DNA of 64,000 bases, from the NCBI GenBank assembly GCA_040905145.1, contig JBBDSC010000222.1:9580-73579 (forward strand). The letters run 5' to 3'. Position numbers and translations under genes: made by a program. The notes under the pieces are model-generated. The model ran no database searches, was not told the origin of the DNA, and saw only the letters and a program-made list of their open reading frames with translations. This DNA is from DATGMS01 sp040905145. Its GTDB lineage: Bacteria; Bacteroidota; Bacteroidia; Cytophagales; Cyclobacteriaceae. Position 1 is the first letter of the stretch. Each line of letters starts with the position of its first letter. Below are positions 32,665-42,354 of this stretch, in pieces.

Positions 32665-33858
32665 TTATAGGTGGGACCCCAATTCCTGAATGGCTATCCA
32701 GGCCATTAAACCGGCACCGACTTCGAGGGCATTTTCATCGATATCAAAAGTGGAGGTGTGCACACCAGAGGTAATACCTTTTTCTTCATTCCTGGTACCC
32801 AACCTATAAAAGCAACCGTCAATTTCCTGGGTATAGTAAGAGAAATCCTCTGCGGCCATCCAAATATCCAAGTCGACCACATTTTCATCCCCCAAATAAT
32901 CCTTAGCGGCATAAAAGGCCCTATCAGTTAATTCATGATCATTTTGCAAAAAAGGATATCCCCGTCTCACTTCAAAATCAGCCGATCCACCCATCGCTTC
33001 AGCAATTCCCTCCGCCAATTTAACCATCTGCTTATTGGCCCTTGATCTCCATTCTTCATTTAATGTACGAAAAGTCCCTTCCACTTGAACTTCATTGGGG
33101 ATGATGTTGGTGGCTCCATTGGCGATAACTTTTCCAAAAGAAAGGACCGAGGGAATCTTGGGGCTGGCATTTCTACTTACAATTTGCTGCAAAGCCACAA
33201 TGATATGGGCTGTGATCAACACCGGATCGATCAATGTTTCAGGCATGGCGCCATGCCCCCCCTTCCCTTTTACGGTAAGGTAAAGCTCATCTGCACTGGC
33301 CATATACATGCCTTTTCTAAAACCCACTTTTCCTGTAGGAATCAATGGCATCACATGCTGTCCGATTATTGCAGTAGGTTTGGGGTTTTCCAGAACTCTG
33401 TCCTTGATCATAAGCGATGCCCCCCCAGGTATGGTTTCTTCTCCAGGTTGAAAAACCAGCTTAATCGTCCCTTCAAATTCCTCCTTCACTTCATTCAGAA
33501 TCCGAGCGGCCCCAAGCAGGGAAGAAGTGTGTACATCATGCCCACAGGCATGCATGACTCCTTCATTTTTGGACTTATAAGGGACATCGTTGGCTTCTAC
33601 AATAGGGAGTGCATCCATATCAGCTCTTAAGGCAATTACTTTTTTAGATGGGTTCCTCCCCTCTATCAAAGCCACCAAGCCTGTTCCGGCTTTTTTCTCT
33701 ATCTGCGATATGCCAAATGCCCGCAATTGCTTTTCGACAAAAGCACAGGTTTCAAATTCTTTAAAAGACAATTCCGGATTGGCATGTAAATGCTTTCTAA
33801 AATCAATGGTCTGACTTTTATACCTGTCAGCAAGGTCTTTTATTTTATTCTTCAGCAT
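32665..33858 (-). CDS. M20 family amidohydrolase/carboxypeptidase
   Basis: A 397-residue member of the M20D subfamily (N-acyl-amino-acid or IAA-amino-acid hydrolase type). It has the RKHLHANPELSFKEF opening, the zinc cluster MHACGHDVHTSSLLGAA, FQPGEETIPGGASLMI with its catalytic glutamates, and GQHVMPLIPTGKV. No signal peptide is seen, so it is cytoplasmic. It overlaps the SPOR-like lipoprotein gene by 14 bases. Substrate is unknown; peptides or N-acyl amino acids are the likely class. Confidence 0.92.
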   Translation of the reverse strand: MLKNKIKDLADRYKSQTIDFRKHLHANPELSFKEFETCAFVEKQLRAFGISQIEKKAGTGLVALIEGRNPSKKVIALRADMDALPIVEANDVPYKSKNEGVMHACGHDVHTSSLLGAARILNEVKEEFEGTIKLVFQPGEETIPGGASLMIKDRVLENPKPTAIIGQHVMPLIPTGKVGFRKGMYMASADELYLTVKGKGGHGAMPETLIDPVLITAHIIVALQQIVSRNASPKIPSVLSFGKVIANGATNIIPNEVQVEGTFRTLNEEWRSRANKQMVKLAEGIAEAMGGSADFEVRRGYPFLQNDHELTDRAFYAAKDYLGDENVVDLDIWMAAEDFSYYTQEIDGCFYRLGTRNEEKGITSGVHTSTFDIDENALEVGAGLMAWIAIQELGSHL

Positions 33859-34417
33859 CTTCTAAATCTTGTTCATTTCCCAGGGTTTCCCGCTTAAATC
33901 TATCTTGAATTATCCGCGCCGTGGGGAATTCCTCATCTATTTTTTCAAATAGTTTTAAAGCTTCTATCCGGTTTATATATTTACCCACTTTCACCAGATA
34001 CCTGGGCTGTTCGTATTGCATCTCCGCGTTGATGTCGGGAAAAACCGAATACAAATCGTTCCGCGTTTTGAAAGCCAGGTCCCGGTCCACTCCACTATAA
34101 ACTAAAATGGTGAACCCACTGAAATAGGGCTCCTCCTTTTTGATATTGGTATTATGCGTCAAAGCTTCTTCCAGATCTTTGTCCACAGCGCTTCCGGCCC
34201 CGGCTCTTATTGCCCCATGGTCTACTTTAGGTTCCTTTACTTCAGGTAATTCCTCAAAAGTAATTCTACTACTGGTGAGGTCTTCACTGTAGTCCTCAAA
34301 CCTTTCTGCTGAATAGCCGCTCTTTTTAATATTGATGATCCCGCATCCAGCAGAGAAAAGCAATATCAATATCCATAGGAATCCTTTTCTTACCATGACT
34401 TTCAATTTAGTCTTCAA
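33845..34417 (-). CDS. SPOR-domain lipoprotein
   Basis: A 190-residue protein with a lipobox at ILLFSAGC (cysteine near residue 25) and a C-terminal SPOR-like domain (residues ~97-172), containing FSGFTILVYSGVD and PRYLVKVGKYINRIEALKLF. SPOR domains bind denuded peptidoglycan at the septum, so a wall-associated role is inferred. It overlaps secA by 11 bases and the M20 gene by 14, and is translated in the secA transcript. Confidence 0.75.
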   Translation of the reverse strand: MKTKLKVMVRKGFLWILILLFSAGCGIINIKKSGYSAERFEDYSEDLTSSRITFEELPEVKEPKVDHGAIRAGAGSAVDKDLEEALTHNTNIKKEEPYFSGFTILVYSGVDRDLAFKTRNDLYSVFPDINAEMQYEQPRYLVKVGKYINRIEALKLFEKIDEEFPTARIIQDRFKRETLGNEQDLEDAEE

Positions 34418-37400
34418 TCACTATACATTTTGCAGCAACAATATCCTGTTCCACGCTCTTATATTTCACGTCTTTTTTCACATTTCCGTCGGTGTACCTT
34501 ACGGAGACACGGTCATTCCTCCCATAAGTCTTTTCTGATTTTCTGGGGGTCACTACCTGCTGCTGGGCAGTAGCTTTTCTCTGTGCTACAGCGGCCCTGT
34601 TTCCACCGCTCAGGGAATTGCCCGCTTCCTCTTTGGAAGCATGCACTTTAGGTTCCTGTGCCCGCTTAGCCTGCGCCGCTTTCACTTGGTCTGGATCTTG
34701 CCTCGGTAGCTCTGATTTTGCCAGAAACGATATAACATCCTCGTTCAATTTGCCAATAAAGCGCTTGAACATTTCAAAGGCTTCAAACTTGTAGATCAAT
34801 AAAGGATCCTTCTGTTCATAGACGGCATTTTGAACAGATTGCTTCAGGTCATCCATGTCCCTCAAATGCTCTTTCCAATTTTGGTCGATGATGGCCAGGG
34901 TGACATTTTTCTCCACTGCCCTTATCAATTCCCTGCCTTTGTTATTGATGCTGGATTCCAGGTTGATCACTACGCCAATCTGTTTAATTCCATCAGTAAT
35001 GGGCACCATAATCTCTTTTACGGTAGCCCCTCGTTTTGCGTGCACGTCAGCAAGAATCGGCATGGCTTTTTCCAAAAGCACCTGATTTTTAGCGATGTAA
35101 TTTTTATACGAGGCATCAAACAATTCCTTGGTTAGCACCCTGGGTTCCTTGGCCTTTAAATCCTCTTCGCTCAATTTATAATCTATGCCCAAAGAACTAT
35201 AAATATTCATTCGGGTGTTTTCCGCATCTTCCGTGGATTTCGCCATTTCTATGAGATCGGATGCTACATCATACATGATGTTCAGGATATCCAGCTCGAG
35301 TCTTTCCCCCATTAGTGCGTTCCTTCTTCTTTTGTAGACCACCTCACGCTGGGAATTCATCACGTCATCATATTCCAGCAACCTCTTTCTGACCCCAAAG
35401 TTGTTTTCCTCTACTTTGCGCTGTGCCCTTTCGATAGATTTGGTAATCATGGAGTGTTGAATCACTTCCCCTTCTTCCAAACCCATTCTGTCCATCAACT
35501 TGGCGATCCGTTCAGAGCCAAAGAGCCTCATTAAATTGTCTTCCAAAGACACAAAAAATTGGGAAGAACCCGGATCTCCCTGGCGTCCCGACCGCCCTCT
35601 CAACTGTCTGTCCACCCGTCTGGATTCGTGCCTTTCCGTACCTACGATAGCCAGGCCACCGGCAGCCTTGGATTCAGGGGAAAGCTTGATATCAGTACCA
35701 CGGCCCGCCATGTTGGTGGCGATGGTAACCGTTCCGGATTTTCCAGCCTCGGCAACCACATCTGCTTCTTTTGCATGGTGCTTGGCGTTCAGCACCTGAT
35801 GTTTGATTTTCCTGATGGTAAGCATCCGGCTGAGCAATTCTGAGATCTCCACTGATGTGGTCCCTACCAGGACTGGCCTCCCCACATCAGTCAGTTCATT
35901 GATTTCTTCTACTACGGCATTGAATTTCTCACGGACGGTTTTATAAACTTTGTCTTGCCTGTCGTCCCTTTGTATAGGTCTGTTGGTGGGGATGACTATT
36001 ACATCCAGTTTATAGATCTGCCAAAATTCACCCGCTTCGGTTTCCGCAGTACCTGTCATTCCGGAAAGTTTATGGTACATCCTGAAATAGTTTTGCAGGG
36101 TAACCGTAGCATAAGTTTGGGTAGCATCTTCTACCTTCACGTTTTCCTTCGCTTCTATCGCCTGGTGCAATCCATCCGAATATCGCCGGCCCTCCATTAC
36201 CCGGCCTGTCTGCTCGTCTACGATTTTCACTTTCTGATCTACCAGGATATACTCCGTGTCCTTCTCGAACATGCAATACGCTTTCAAAAGCTGGTTGACG
36301 GTATGGATCCGCTGAGCCTTCACCCCATAATCTTTGATCAGTTCTTCCTTCCGGATCAATTTTTCCTTATCATCCAGATCGGGGTTTTTTTCCATATCGG
36401 CGATTTCCACTCCAATATCCGGAAGAATAAAGAAATCCGGATTTTCGTTTTTCTTGGTGATCACTTCAATCCCATTATCCGTCAGGTCTACCGTATTTGA
36501 TTTCTCATCAATGGTAAACAACAGAGGCTCATCTGCCTCAGGCATCATGCGCTTGTTGTCCTGTAGATAAAAATTTTCCGTCTTTTGAAGGACTACCCTA
36601 ATTCCCGGTTCTGAAAGGTATTTGATCAACGGCTTGTATTTGGGCATTCCCCTAAACGCCCTGAAAAGAGGTAGACCACCTTCTTTGTGGTTACCTTCTT
36701 TGATCAGTCTTTTGGCCTCAGCCAAATAACCATGAACCAATTTCCTTTGTTCTTCGACCAAGGTTGACACCCTTGGCTTCATTTCATAAAATTCATGTTC
36801 ATCACCCCTTGGAATGGGTCCTGATATGATCAATGGAGTCCTCGCATCATCAATCAATACAGAGTCCACTTCATCAATCATTGCAAAATGGTGTTTCCCC
36901 TGCACCAAATCCCCAGCATCCCTGGACATGTTATCCCTTAGGTAATCAAAACCAAATTCATTGTTTGTGCCATAGACAATATCCGAAGCATAGGCCTTTT
37001 TCCTGCCCTCGGAATTGGGGGGAAACTTGTCAATGCAATCCACGGAAAGGCCATGAAACTCAAAAAGTGGGGCATTCCATTCCGAATCACGCTTGGCCAG
37101 GTAATCGTTTACAGTAACAATATGTACCCCCCTTCCCGACAGCGCATTTAAATAAGCAGGCAAAGTGGAGACCAAGGTTTTACCTTCCCCAGTGGCCATT
37201 TCTGCGATATTCCCTTTATGCAGGACTACTCCCCCCAACAGCTGCACATCATAATGAATCATATCCCAGGTCACTTCTGTACCCGCGGCGTTCCATTTGT
37301 TGTGCCAGATAGCTTGGTCCCCTTCTATGACCACATGGGGTTTTAGGGCGGCTATTTCCTGATCTCCCGCCGCAGCCTTCACCACAAGTTGGTGGTTTTC

Positions 37401-37781
37401 TTTGAATCTTCTGGCCGTTTCTTTAACCACTGCAAAAGCCCTGGGAAGGACCTTCTCCAAAGTGGTTTCCAAGGCTTCATTCCTATTTTTCTCTACTTTG
37501 TCTATTTCATTGAACAAAGCATCCTTTGCATGAACCTTATCGGGGGACAAGGCATTTATTTCTTCCTTAAAATTTAAAATCTGATCATCAAATGATTTTA
37601 AATCTGCATCTATGATGCTCTTAATTTCAGTAGTTTGGGCACGCAATTCCTCATCGCTCAGTTGCTGCAACTTTCCGTATTCAGCATTGATCTGTTCTAC
37701 GACAGGGAGAAGCGTTTTTATATCTCTATCTGACTTGGTACCAAAGACCTTTCCAAGTCCTTTTGCAATAAAATCCAACAT
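34407..37781 (-). CDS. secA: preprotein translocase ATPase SecA
   Basis: The 1124-residue motor of Sec export. Walker A ATGEGKTLVS and the DEVDSVL DEAD-like motif lie in NBD1; GTTSVEISELL, ATNMAGRGTDI and QLRGRSGRQGDPGS lie in NBD2. It is about 220 residues longer than E. coli SecA, mainly from an insertion around residues 370-485. The C-terminus keeps GRND (SEKTYGRNDRVSVRY) but has no cysteine cluster, so the zinc-binding SecB-contact motif is lost. It leads a transcript with the lipoprotein, M20 and S1/P1 genes. Confidence 0.97.
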   Translation of the reverse strand: MLDFIAKGLGKVFGTKSDRDIKTLLPVVEQINAEYGKLQQLSDEELRAQTTEIKSIIDADLKSFDDQILNFKEEINALSPDKVHAKDALFNEIDKVEKNRNEALETTLEKVLPRAFAVVKETARRFKENHQLVVKAAAGDQEIAALKPHVVIEGDQAIWHNKWNAAGTEVTWDMIHYDVQLLGGVVLHKGNIAEMATGEGKTLVSTLPAYLNALSGRGVHIVTVNDYLAKRDSEWNAPLFEFHGLSVDCIDKFPPNSEGRKKAYASDIVYGTNNEFGFDYLRDNMSRDAGDLVQGKHHFAMIDEVDSVLIDDARTPLIISGPIPRGDEHEFYEMKPRVSTLVEEQRKLVHGYLAEAKRLIKEGNHKEGGLPLFRAFRGMPKYKPLIKYLSEPGIRVVLQKTENFYLQDNKRMMPEADEPLLFTIDEKSNTVDLTDNGIEVITKKNENPDFFILPDIGVEIADMEKNPDLDDKEKLIRKEELIKDYGVKAQRIHTVNQLLKAYCMFEKDTEYILVDQKVKIVDEQTGRVMEGRRYSDGLHQAIEAKENVKVEDATQTYATVTLQNYFRMYHKLSGMTGTAETEAGEFWQIYKLDVIVIPTNRPIQRDDRQDKVYKTVREKFNAVVEEINELTDVGRPVLVGTTSVEISELLSRMLTIRKIKHQVLNAKHHAKEADVVAEAGKSGTVTIATNMAGRGTDIKLSPESKAAGGLAIVGTERHESRRVDRQLRGRSGRQGDPGSSQFFVSLEDNLMRLFGSERIAKLMDRMGLEEGEVIQHSMITKSIERAQRKVEENNFGVRKRLLEYDDVMNSQREVVYKRRRNALMGERLELDILNIMYDVASDLIEMAKSTEDAENTRMNIYSSLGIDYKLSEEDLKAKEPRVLTKELFDASYKNYIAKNQVLLEKAMPILADVHAKRGATVKEIMVPITDGIKQIGVVINLESSINNKGRELIRAVEKNVTLAIIDQNWKEHLRDMDDLKQSVQNAVYEQKDPLLIYKFEAFEMFKRFIGKLNEDVISFLAKSELPRQDPDQVKAAQAKRAQEPKVHASKEEAGNSLSGGNRAAVAQRKATAQQQVVTPRKSEKTYGRNDRVSVRYTDGNVKKDVKYKSVEQDIVAAKCIVIED

Positions 37782-37916
37782 ATTTACCTTAAGTGTATTA
37801 AGATTATAAAATTACTTTCTTTTTGGGACAAATCGTAATGTTAACCGTGAGATTTGACACGTGAACGGGGAGGTAAGTTTATAGGACCCTTGGTAGTATC
37901 CACTAAATACAAAGGG

Positions 37917-38690
37917 TTAAATATTTATTACTCCACTAAACACTTGCTCGGCTGGCCCAATGAGAAGGATATCGCTAAAGCTTCCATCTGTATTGGCAGT
38001 GAACCTGACAGCAAGTTTCCCCCCAGGTGTTTGGATATTAACCCGGTCTATGCCGTTAAGTTTCCCATACACCAGTGCACAGGCAGTTACTCCTGTTCCG
38101 CAGGAAAGCGTCTCATTTTCTACTCCCCTCTCGTAAGTCCTGACATAAATTTCATCCTCTGAAAGTTCAGTGATAAAATTCACGTTGACACCGTTGGGCT
38201 TATAAATGTCACTGTACCTAATTTGTGAGCCTGTATCTACCACTGGATAAGCCTTTACATCCTCTACCAGCCGAACATGGTGAGGGGAACCTGTATTGAC
38301 AAAATAATCAGGGCCTTCCGTGAAAATATTTTCGACCGGACTCATCCCCAATTCTACCTGCCCCTCTTTATATTTAGCTTCGTGTGGGCCATCAATGGCC
38401 AGAAAGCCACATTTATCCATGGTGATCCCTAGAAATTTTAAAAAGGCTACCGCGCATCTGGCTCCGTTTCCACACATGCTTTGAGTGCCATCCGCATTGA
38501 AATAAACCATTTCAAAATCGTATCCCGCTTTCTCCCTGATCAATATCAGACCATCCGCCCCAATCCCAAACTTTCTATTACACAGTTTTGCTATCGCATT
38601 CAGGTTATTATCGTCAAACCGTTCCTCACGGTCATCTATCATTATAAAATCATTACCAGTTCCCTGGTATTTGTAAAAGGTTATTTCCAT
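37917..38690 (-). CDS. dapF: diaminopimelate epimerase
   Basis: A 257-residue PLP-independent epimerase converting LL- to meso-diaminopimelate for lysine and peptidoglycan. The two catalytic cysteines are in SMCGNGARC and LSCGTGVTAC. The N-terminal FYKYQGTGNDFIMID opening is intact. Length is a little below the E. coli enzyme (274). It lies 135 bases upstream of secA on the same strand and is probably transcribed alone or through it. Confidence 0.96.
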   Translation of the reverse strand: MEITFYKYQGTGNDFIMIDDREERFDDNNLNAIAKLCNRKFGIGADGLILIREKAGYDFEMVYFNADGTQSMCGNGARCAVAFLKFLGITMDKCGFLAIDGPHEAKYKEGQVELGMSPVENIFTEGPDYFVNTGSPHHVRLVEDVKAYPVVDTGSQIRYSDIYKPNGVNVNFITELSEDEIYVRTYERGVENETLSCGTGVTACALVYGKLNGIDRVNIQTPGGKLAVRFTANTDGSFSDILLIGPAEQVFSGVINI

Positions 38691-38910
38691 TTTTTAAACT
38701 CACGCTTCGGTAATGCTTTTCGGCAAAAATCAATCCAAGGCTTTTCGATGGTACAAAATTAAACATCTTGTCCCAATATATGACGGAATGTCTGATAAAT
38801 TAAGGATTTAATAGAGAAATGACCATCCGGCCCCCTAGCGATTCCATGACACAGAGTTTAAGGGAAAGTCAGATGATATGAAGTAAAGATATGGGATTCT
38901 GTTTGTCCAT

Positions 38911-39735
38911 TTATTTCTCTTCAATATCGATGGAAGCATCGGTGATGGAAACTGCCCCAAAATAACCCAAGGCTCCATTGTCCCAATTGGTAATGGGATT
39001 GGAAGGGGCAACCTCTCCTATTCCCATTACTTCCACCAAAGTCCTATAATATTCGTATGTCCCTTTGTCCACCTGATGTAATTCAATATCCACCTTATCC
39101 CCTAGTTGCAATTTATGCGGGAATCCATAATCCATCAATTGCCCATTGAAGAATTTGTCATTGATCAACCAAAAATTATCATCTTTGATCCTTTTCCCAT
39201 CGAATGCGAAAAAGTATGGTTCCCCATTGACAAAAACCTTCAAGCGGTAATAATTAACCTCATTGACGGGATCGTAAAAAAAGGCAGCCATATAAAAACC
39301 TTCCTCATTGAAAAGTGATTCCTTTAGAAATTTATAATTGATGGAGCTAATGGGTATCATGGTCTCAGGAATGGTGCTGGAGGCCGAATAGACCTCCCCC
39401 TCATACACTACTTCAAGCAAATAGGTCTTTCCATCTTCACCTTTCAGTTCTGCTGTTTCATATATCCCATCGGCTACTTCTTTTAGTATTTCGGAATACC
39501 CCTCTTCATCTGTGATCGTTACTTTTGCCCCCGAAACAGGTGGGAAAATATTGGTGTCCTGGTAATCTATGGATTGCCTGATTTTAACACTATAGGGTCC
39601 CCGGTGAGTAGTGACCAGCCCTTCTATTACTATCCTTGGTTCTGCGTTGCCCAAATCCAATTCGATCACTTCTTCGCAGGAAATCATCAACACCAGGATG
39701 AAAACCCAGGGAGCCCATTTTGCCGTCCACTTCAT
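38911..39735 (-). CDS. DUF4249 lipoprotein partner of the TonB receptor
   Basis: A 274-residue protein with an N-terminal signal and lipobox (VLMISC, cysteine near residue 20), followed by the DUF4249 pattern: IELDLGNAEPRIVIEGLVT near the start, PPVSGAKVTITDE, and a Y-Y-R/L-K-V-F beta region. DUF4249 genes typically follow a TonB receptor and are thought to be surface lipoproteins linked to uptake, with no known ligand. A 1-base gap separates it from the receptor gene. Confidence 0.88.
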   Translation of the reverse strand: MKWTAKWAPWVFILVLMISCEEVIELDLGNAEPRIVIEGLVTTHRGPYSVKIRQSIDYQDTNIFPPVSGAKVTITDEEGYSEILKEVADGIYETAELKGEDGKTYLLEVVYEGEVYSASSTIPETMIPISSINYKFLKESLFNEEGFYMAAFFYDPVNEVNYYRLKVFVNGEPYFFAFDGKRIKDDNFWLINDKFFNGQLMDYGFPHKLQLGDKVDIELHQVDKGTYEYYRTLVEVMGIGEVAPSNPITNWDNGALGYFGAVSITDASIDIEEK

Positions 39736-39736
39736 A

Positions 39737-42076
39737 TCATTTAAATTTAAAATTATAAGTTACCGCAGGCAGGACACTGAACAAGGTCAATTTCACAACT
39801 TCTGTTTGGGTGGGATCATCCGCCACCTCCCGAAAATCAATGCTATAGGCGTTCTTTCGTGCATAAGCATTGTACACGGAGAAGTTGAGGCTGGACTCGA
39901 AATTGGCCTTTTCCTTCAACTGGAGAGTGGCCCCTAAATCCAATCGGTGATAATCGGGATACCTGGATTTATTCCGCTTGTCATATAGATTAATGACCCT
40001 GCCCTCCACTGCATATTTTCCTACGGGATAAGTCACTGCATTTCCTGTATAATACACAAAGGAAGCTGAAAAAGACCATTTGTTGTTCAATTGATACACG
40101 CCTACCAAGGACAGGTCATGTGTCCTGTCCTGATTGGCAGGATAAACCTGACCTTGGTCCACGCCAAGAAACTTCCTTTGTGTTCTTGACCAGGTATAAC
40201 TCAGCCATCCGGTGAGTTTGCCCCTACTCTTTTTTAAATAGAATTCTGCCCCATAGGACCAGCCTTTTCCAAAGAGCAATTGGGATTCCACATTTTCATT
40301 GTAAATCAATTCTGCCCCCGTCTTATAGTCCACTTGGTTTTGCATGTCTTTGTAGTAAACTTCAATCGAGCCTTCCAGGGCATTGCCATTAAAATTCCTG
40401 TAATATCCGGCTGCATATTGGTCCACAAACTGCGGCTTTACATTGTTGCTGCTGGGAATCCAGAGATCAATGGGTGTCCCTGAGGTAGAATTGGACAGTA
40501 AATGAAGGTATTGACGGTTTCTTCCATAGGAGGTCTTGACGGAACTTTCCGCGTCCAGTATATAGGTGAGCCCTACCCTCGGCTCCAGTCCACCATAGGT
40601 TTTCACAATCTCCCCCTGTGCAAAATCCCGCATTTCAACTATTTCGCCGCTTTCATCATAGGTAAATATGTTGCCAGGGCCTATTTGGGAAAACAATGAA
40701 TAACGTAGGCCATAATTGGCCTTGAACTTTTCGGAAAACTCCCTGTCCTGGGAAAGGTATAAAGATCCTTCCCAAGCATATTTCTGCTGCAATTCAGAAG
40801 CATTGACCTGTGAATTTTCATCTGTAGTGATGGCACCGGGCTTAAAGGCATGATGGATAATATTAGCCCCAAATTTTAAGGTGTTTTCAGGATTGATATA
40901 GTAGTCAAAGTCTTCTTTAATACTAAAATCACGGATAGCGGAAGTAATGTTAAACCCATTGTTTTGCGCTTCATCCCCTCCTATATTCACCTTATAATTA
41001 TAGTCACTGTATAAGAAAGTGGAATTTAGAAATAGCTTATCATTGAACAGGTGGTTCCATCGTAGAGTGGTGGTAGTATTACCCCAATCAAAGCCAAACA
41101 CATCGTTAAAACCAAACTTGTCCCTTCCAAAATAGCCAGAAATATAAAGTCGGTCATCATCGCCTAATTTATAGTTGGCTTTGGCATTGAGGTCATAGAA
41201 ATATAGAATGGAATTGGAAAGGTCTTCATTATTGGAGAGTTTTAGAAAAACATCTGCATAAGTTCTTCTTCCCGACACAATAAAGGACCCCCGGTCTTTT
41301 ACTATAGGGGCCTCCAACGCCAATCGTGAGGAGATCAAACCTATACCCCCCGATGCATTGAATTTCCTGGAATTACCATCCTTCATCCGGATGTCCAAAA
41401 CGGAAGACGCCCTTCCCCCAAACTCTGCCGGGATATGCCCTTTGTAGATGGAAAGGTCCTTGATGGCATCTGAGTTAAAAACGGAAAAGAAACCCAACAA
41501 ATGGGAGGCATTATAAATGGGGGCCTCATCAAGCATAATCAGGTTTTGATCGGCACTACCTCCCCTAACGAAGAAGCCTCCCCCTCCTTCGGAGGATTTT
41601 ATTCCAGGCAATAACTGGATGGTCCTGATCACATCCTTTTCACCGAAAAGCACAGGAACAACTTCTATTTCCCTAAGATCCAATTTATTTACCCCCATGG
41701 TGGTGGATTGAACATTCGCATCCGGGCGCTCACTGGTCACGACCACTTCTTCAAGATTTCTGGATCCGGAAGAAAGCTCTTGGTTGATCCTAAGACTTTT
41801 ATCGAGCATAATAGGCTGAGTGACCGTCTCATACCCCACATAGTGAATGGATAGCATATATTTTCCTTTCGGCAAGGTGATTGAATAAAAGCCGTATTCA
41901 TTGGTCACTGCACCACTCCCGAGTTCCTTGACCAATACGGTGGCACCAATCAGCTCTTCCCCATTGTCAGCATCTATTATATTGCCGCTAATGGTAAACC
42001 GTTCTTGTCCGAAAGCGGTAAAAACAAGCCCACAAAACAAGAACAACATGCTGCATTCTTTTAAATCGGAAAACAT
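39737..42076 (-). CDS. TonB-dependent outer-membrane receptor with N-terminal carboxypeptidase-D-like domain
   Basis: About 779 residues. A signal peptide (MLFLFCGLVFTAFGQ) is followed by a carboxypeptidase-D regulatory-like domain (FTISGNIIDADNGEELIGATV), then the plug (VRGGSADQNLIMLDEAPIYNAS, GHIPAEFGGRASSVLD) and the barrel, ending at VTYNFKF-type phenylalanine K. The first ATG (42088) falls at the predicted transcription start, so I use the next ATG at 42076. With DUF4249 it forms an import pair; substrate unknown. Confidence 0.92.
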   Translation of the reverse strand: MFSDLKECSMLFLFCGLVFTAFGQERFTISGNIIDADNGEELIGATVLVKELGSGAVTNEYGFYSITLPKGKYMLSIHYVGYETVTQPIMLDKSLRINQELSSGSRNLEEVVVTSERPDANVQSTTMGVNKLDLREIEVVPVLFGEKDVIRTIQLLPGIKSSEGGGGFFVRGGSADQNLIMLDEAPIYNASHLLGFFSVFNSDAIKDLSIYKGHIPAEFGGRASSVLDIRMKDGNSRKFNASGGIGLISSRLALEAPIVKDRGSFIVSGRRTYADVFLKLSNNEDLSNSILYFYDLNAKANYKLGDDDRLYISGYFGRDKFGFNDVFGFDWGNTTTTLRWNHLFNDKLFLNSTFLYSDYNYKVNIGGDEAQNNGFNITSAIRDFSIKEDFDYYINPENTLKFGANIIHHAFKPGAITTDENSQVNASELQQKYAWEGSLYLSQDREFSEKFKANYGLRYSLFSQIGPGNIFTYDESGEIVEMRDFAQGEIVKTYGGLEPRVGLTYILDAESSVKTSYGRNRQYLHLLSNSTSGTPIDLWIPSSNNVKPQFVDQYAAGYYRNFNGNALEGSIEVYYKDMQNQVDYKTGAELIYNENVESQLLFGKGWSYGAEFYLKKSRGKLTGWLSYTWSRTQRKFLGVDQGQVYPANQDRTHDLSLVGVYQLNNKWSFSASFVYYTGNAVTYPVGKYAVEGRVINLYDKRNKSRYPDYHRLDLGATLQLKEKANFESSLNFSVYNAYARKNAYSIDFREVADDPTQTEVVKLTLFSVLPAVTYNFKFK

Positions 42077-42092
42077 ATTTAACCTCATTGTT

Positions 42093-42123
42093 CAAAGATA
42101 ATAGATGGAGCTTAGGGCATAAA
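42093..42123 (-). promoter_or_regulatory. promoter of the TonB receptor operon (TTTA-N19-TATCTTTG)
   Basis: On the minus strand TATCTTTG (42093-42100) is an exact -7 match, and TTTA lies exactly 19 bases upstream (42120-42123). Transcription would begin near 42086-42088, at the first possible ATG of the receptor, which argues for the start at 42076. Confidence 0.65.
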
Positions 42124-42354
42124 TGGAGTGCGATACTAATTTTCAAAGTTAATGATCTGTTCGTCAGAAATTGAATGAGCCATATAAATTTTTCTGTTAT
42201 ACTTTTAAAATGATGCTTGTTATCAAAACATTACTCCCACAATATCAGGGGCTTCTCCTTAAATTCATAAACTTTGGTTTTCAATATGCTTTATGGCATG
42301 TTATTTGGCAAAGAGAAACTCAATTCAATAAACAAAACCAATTTTTGATTAATT

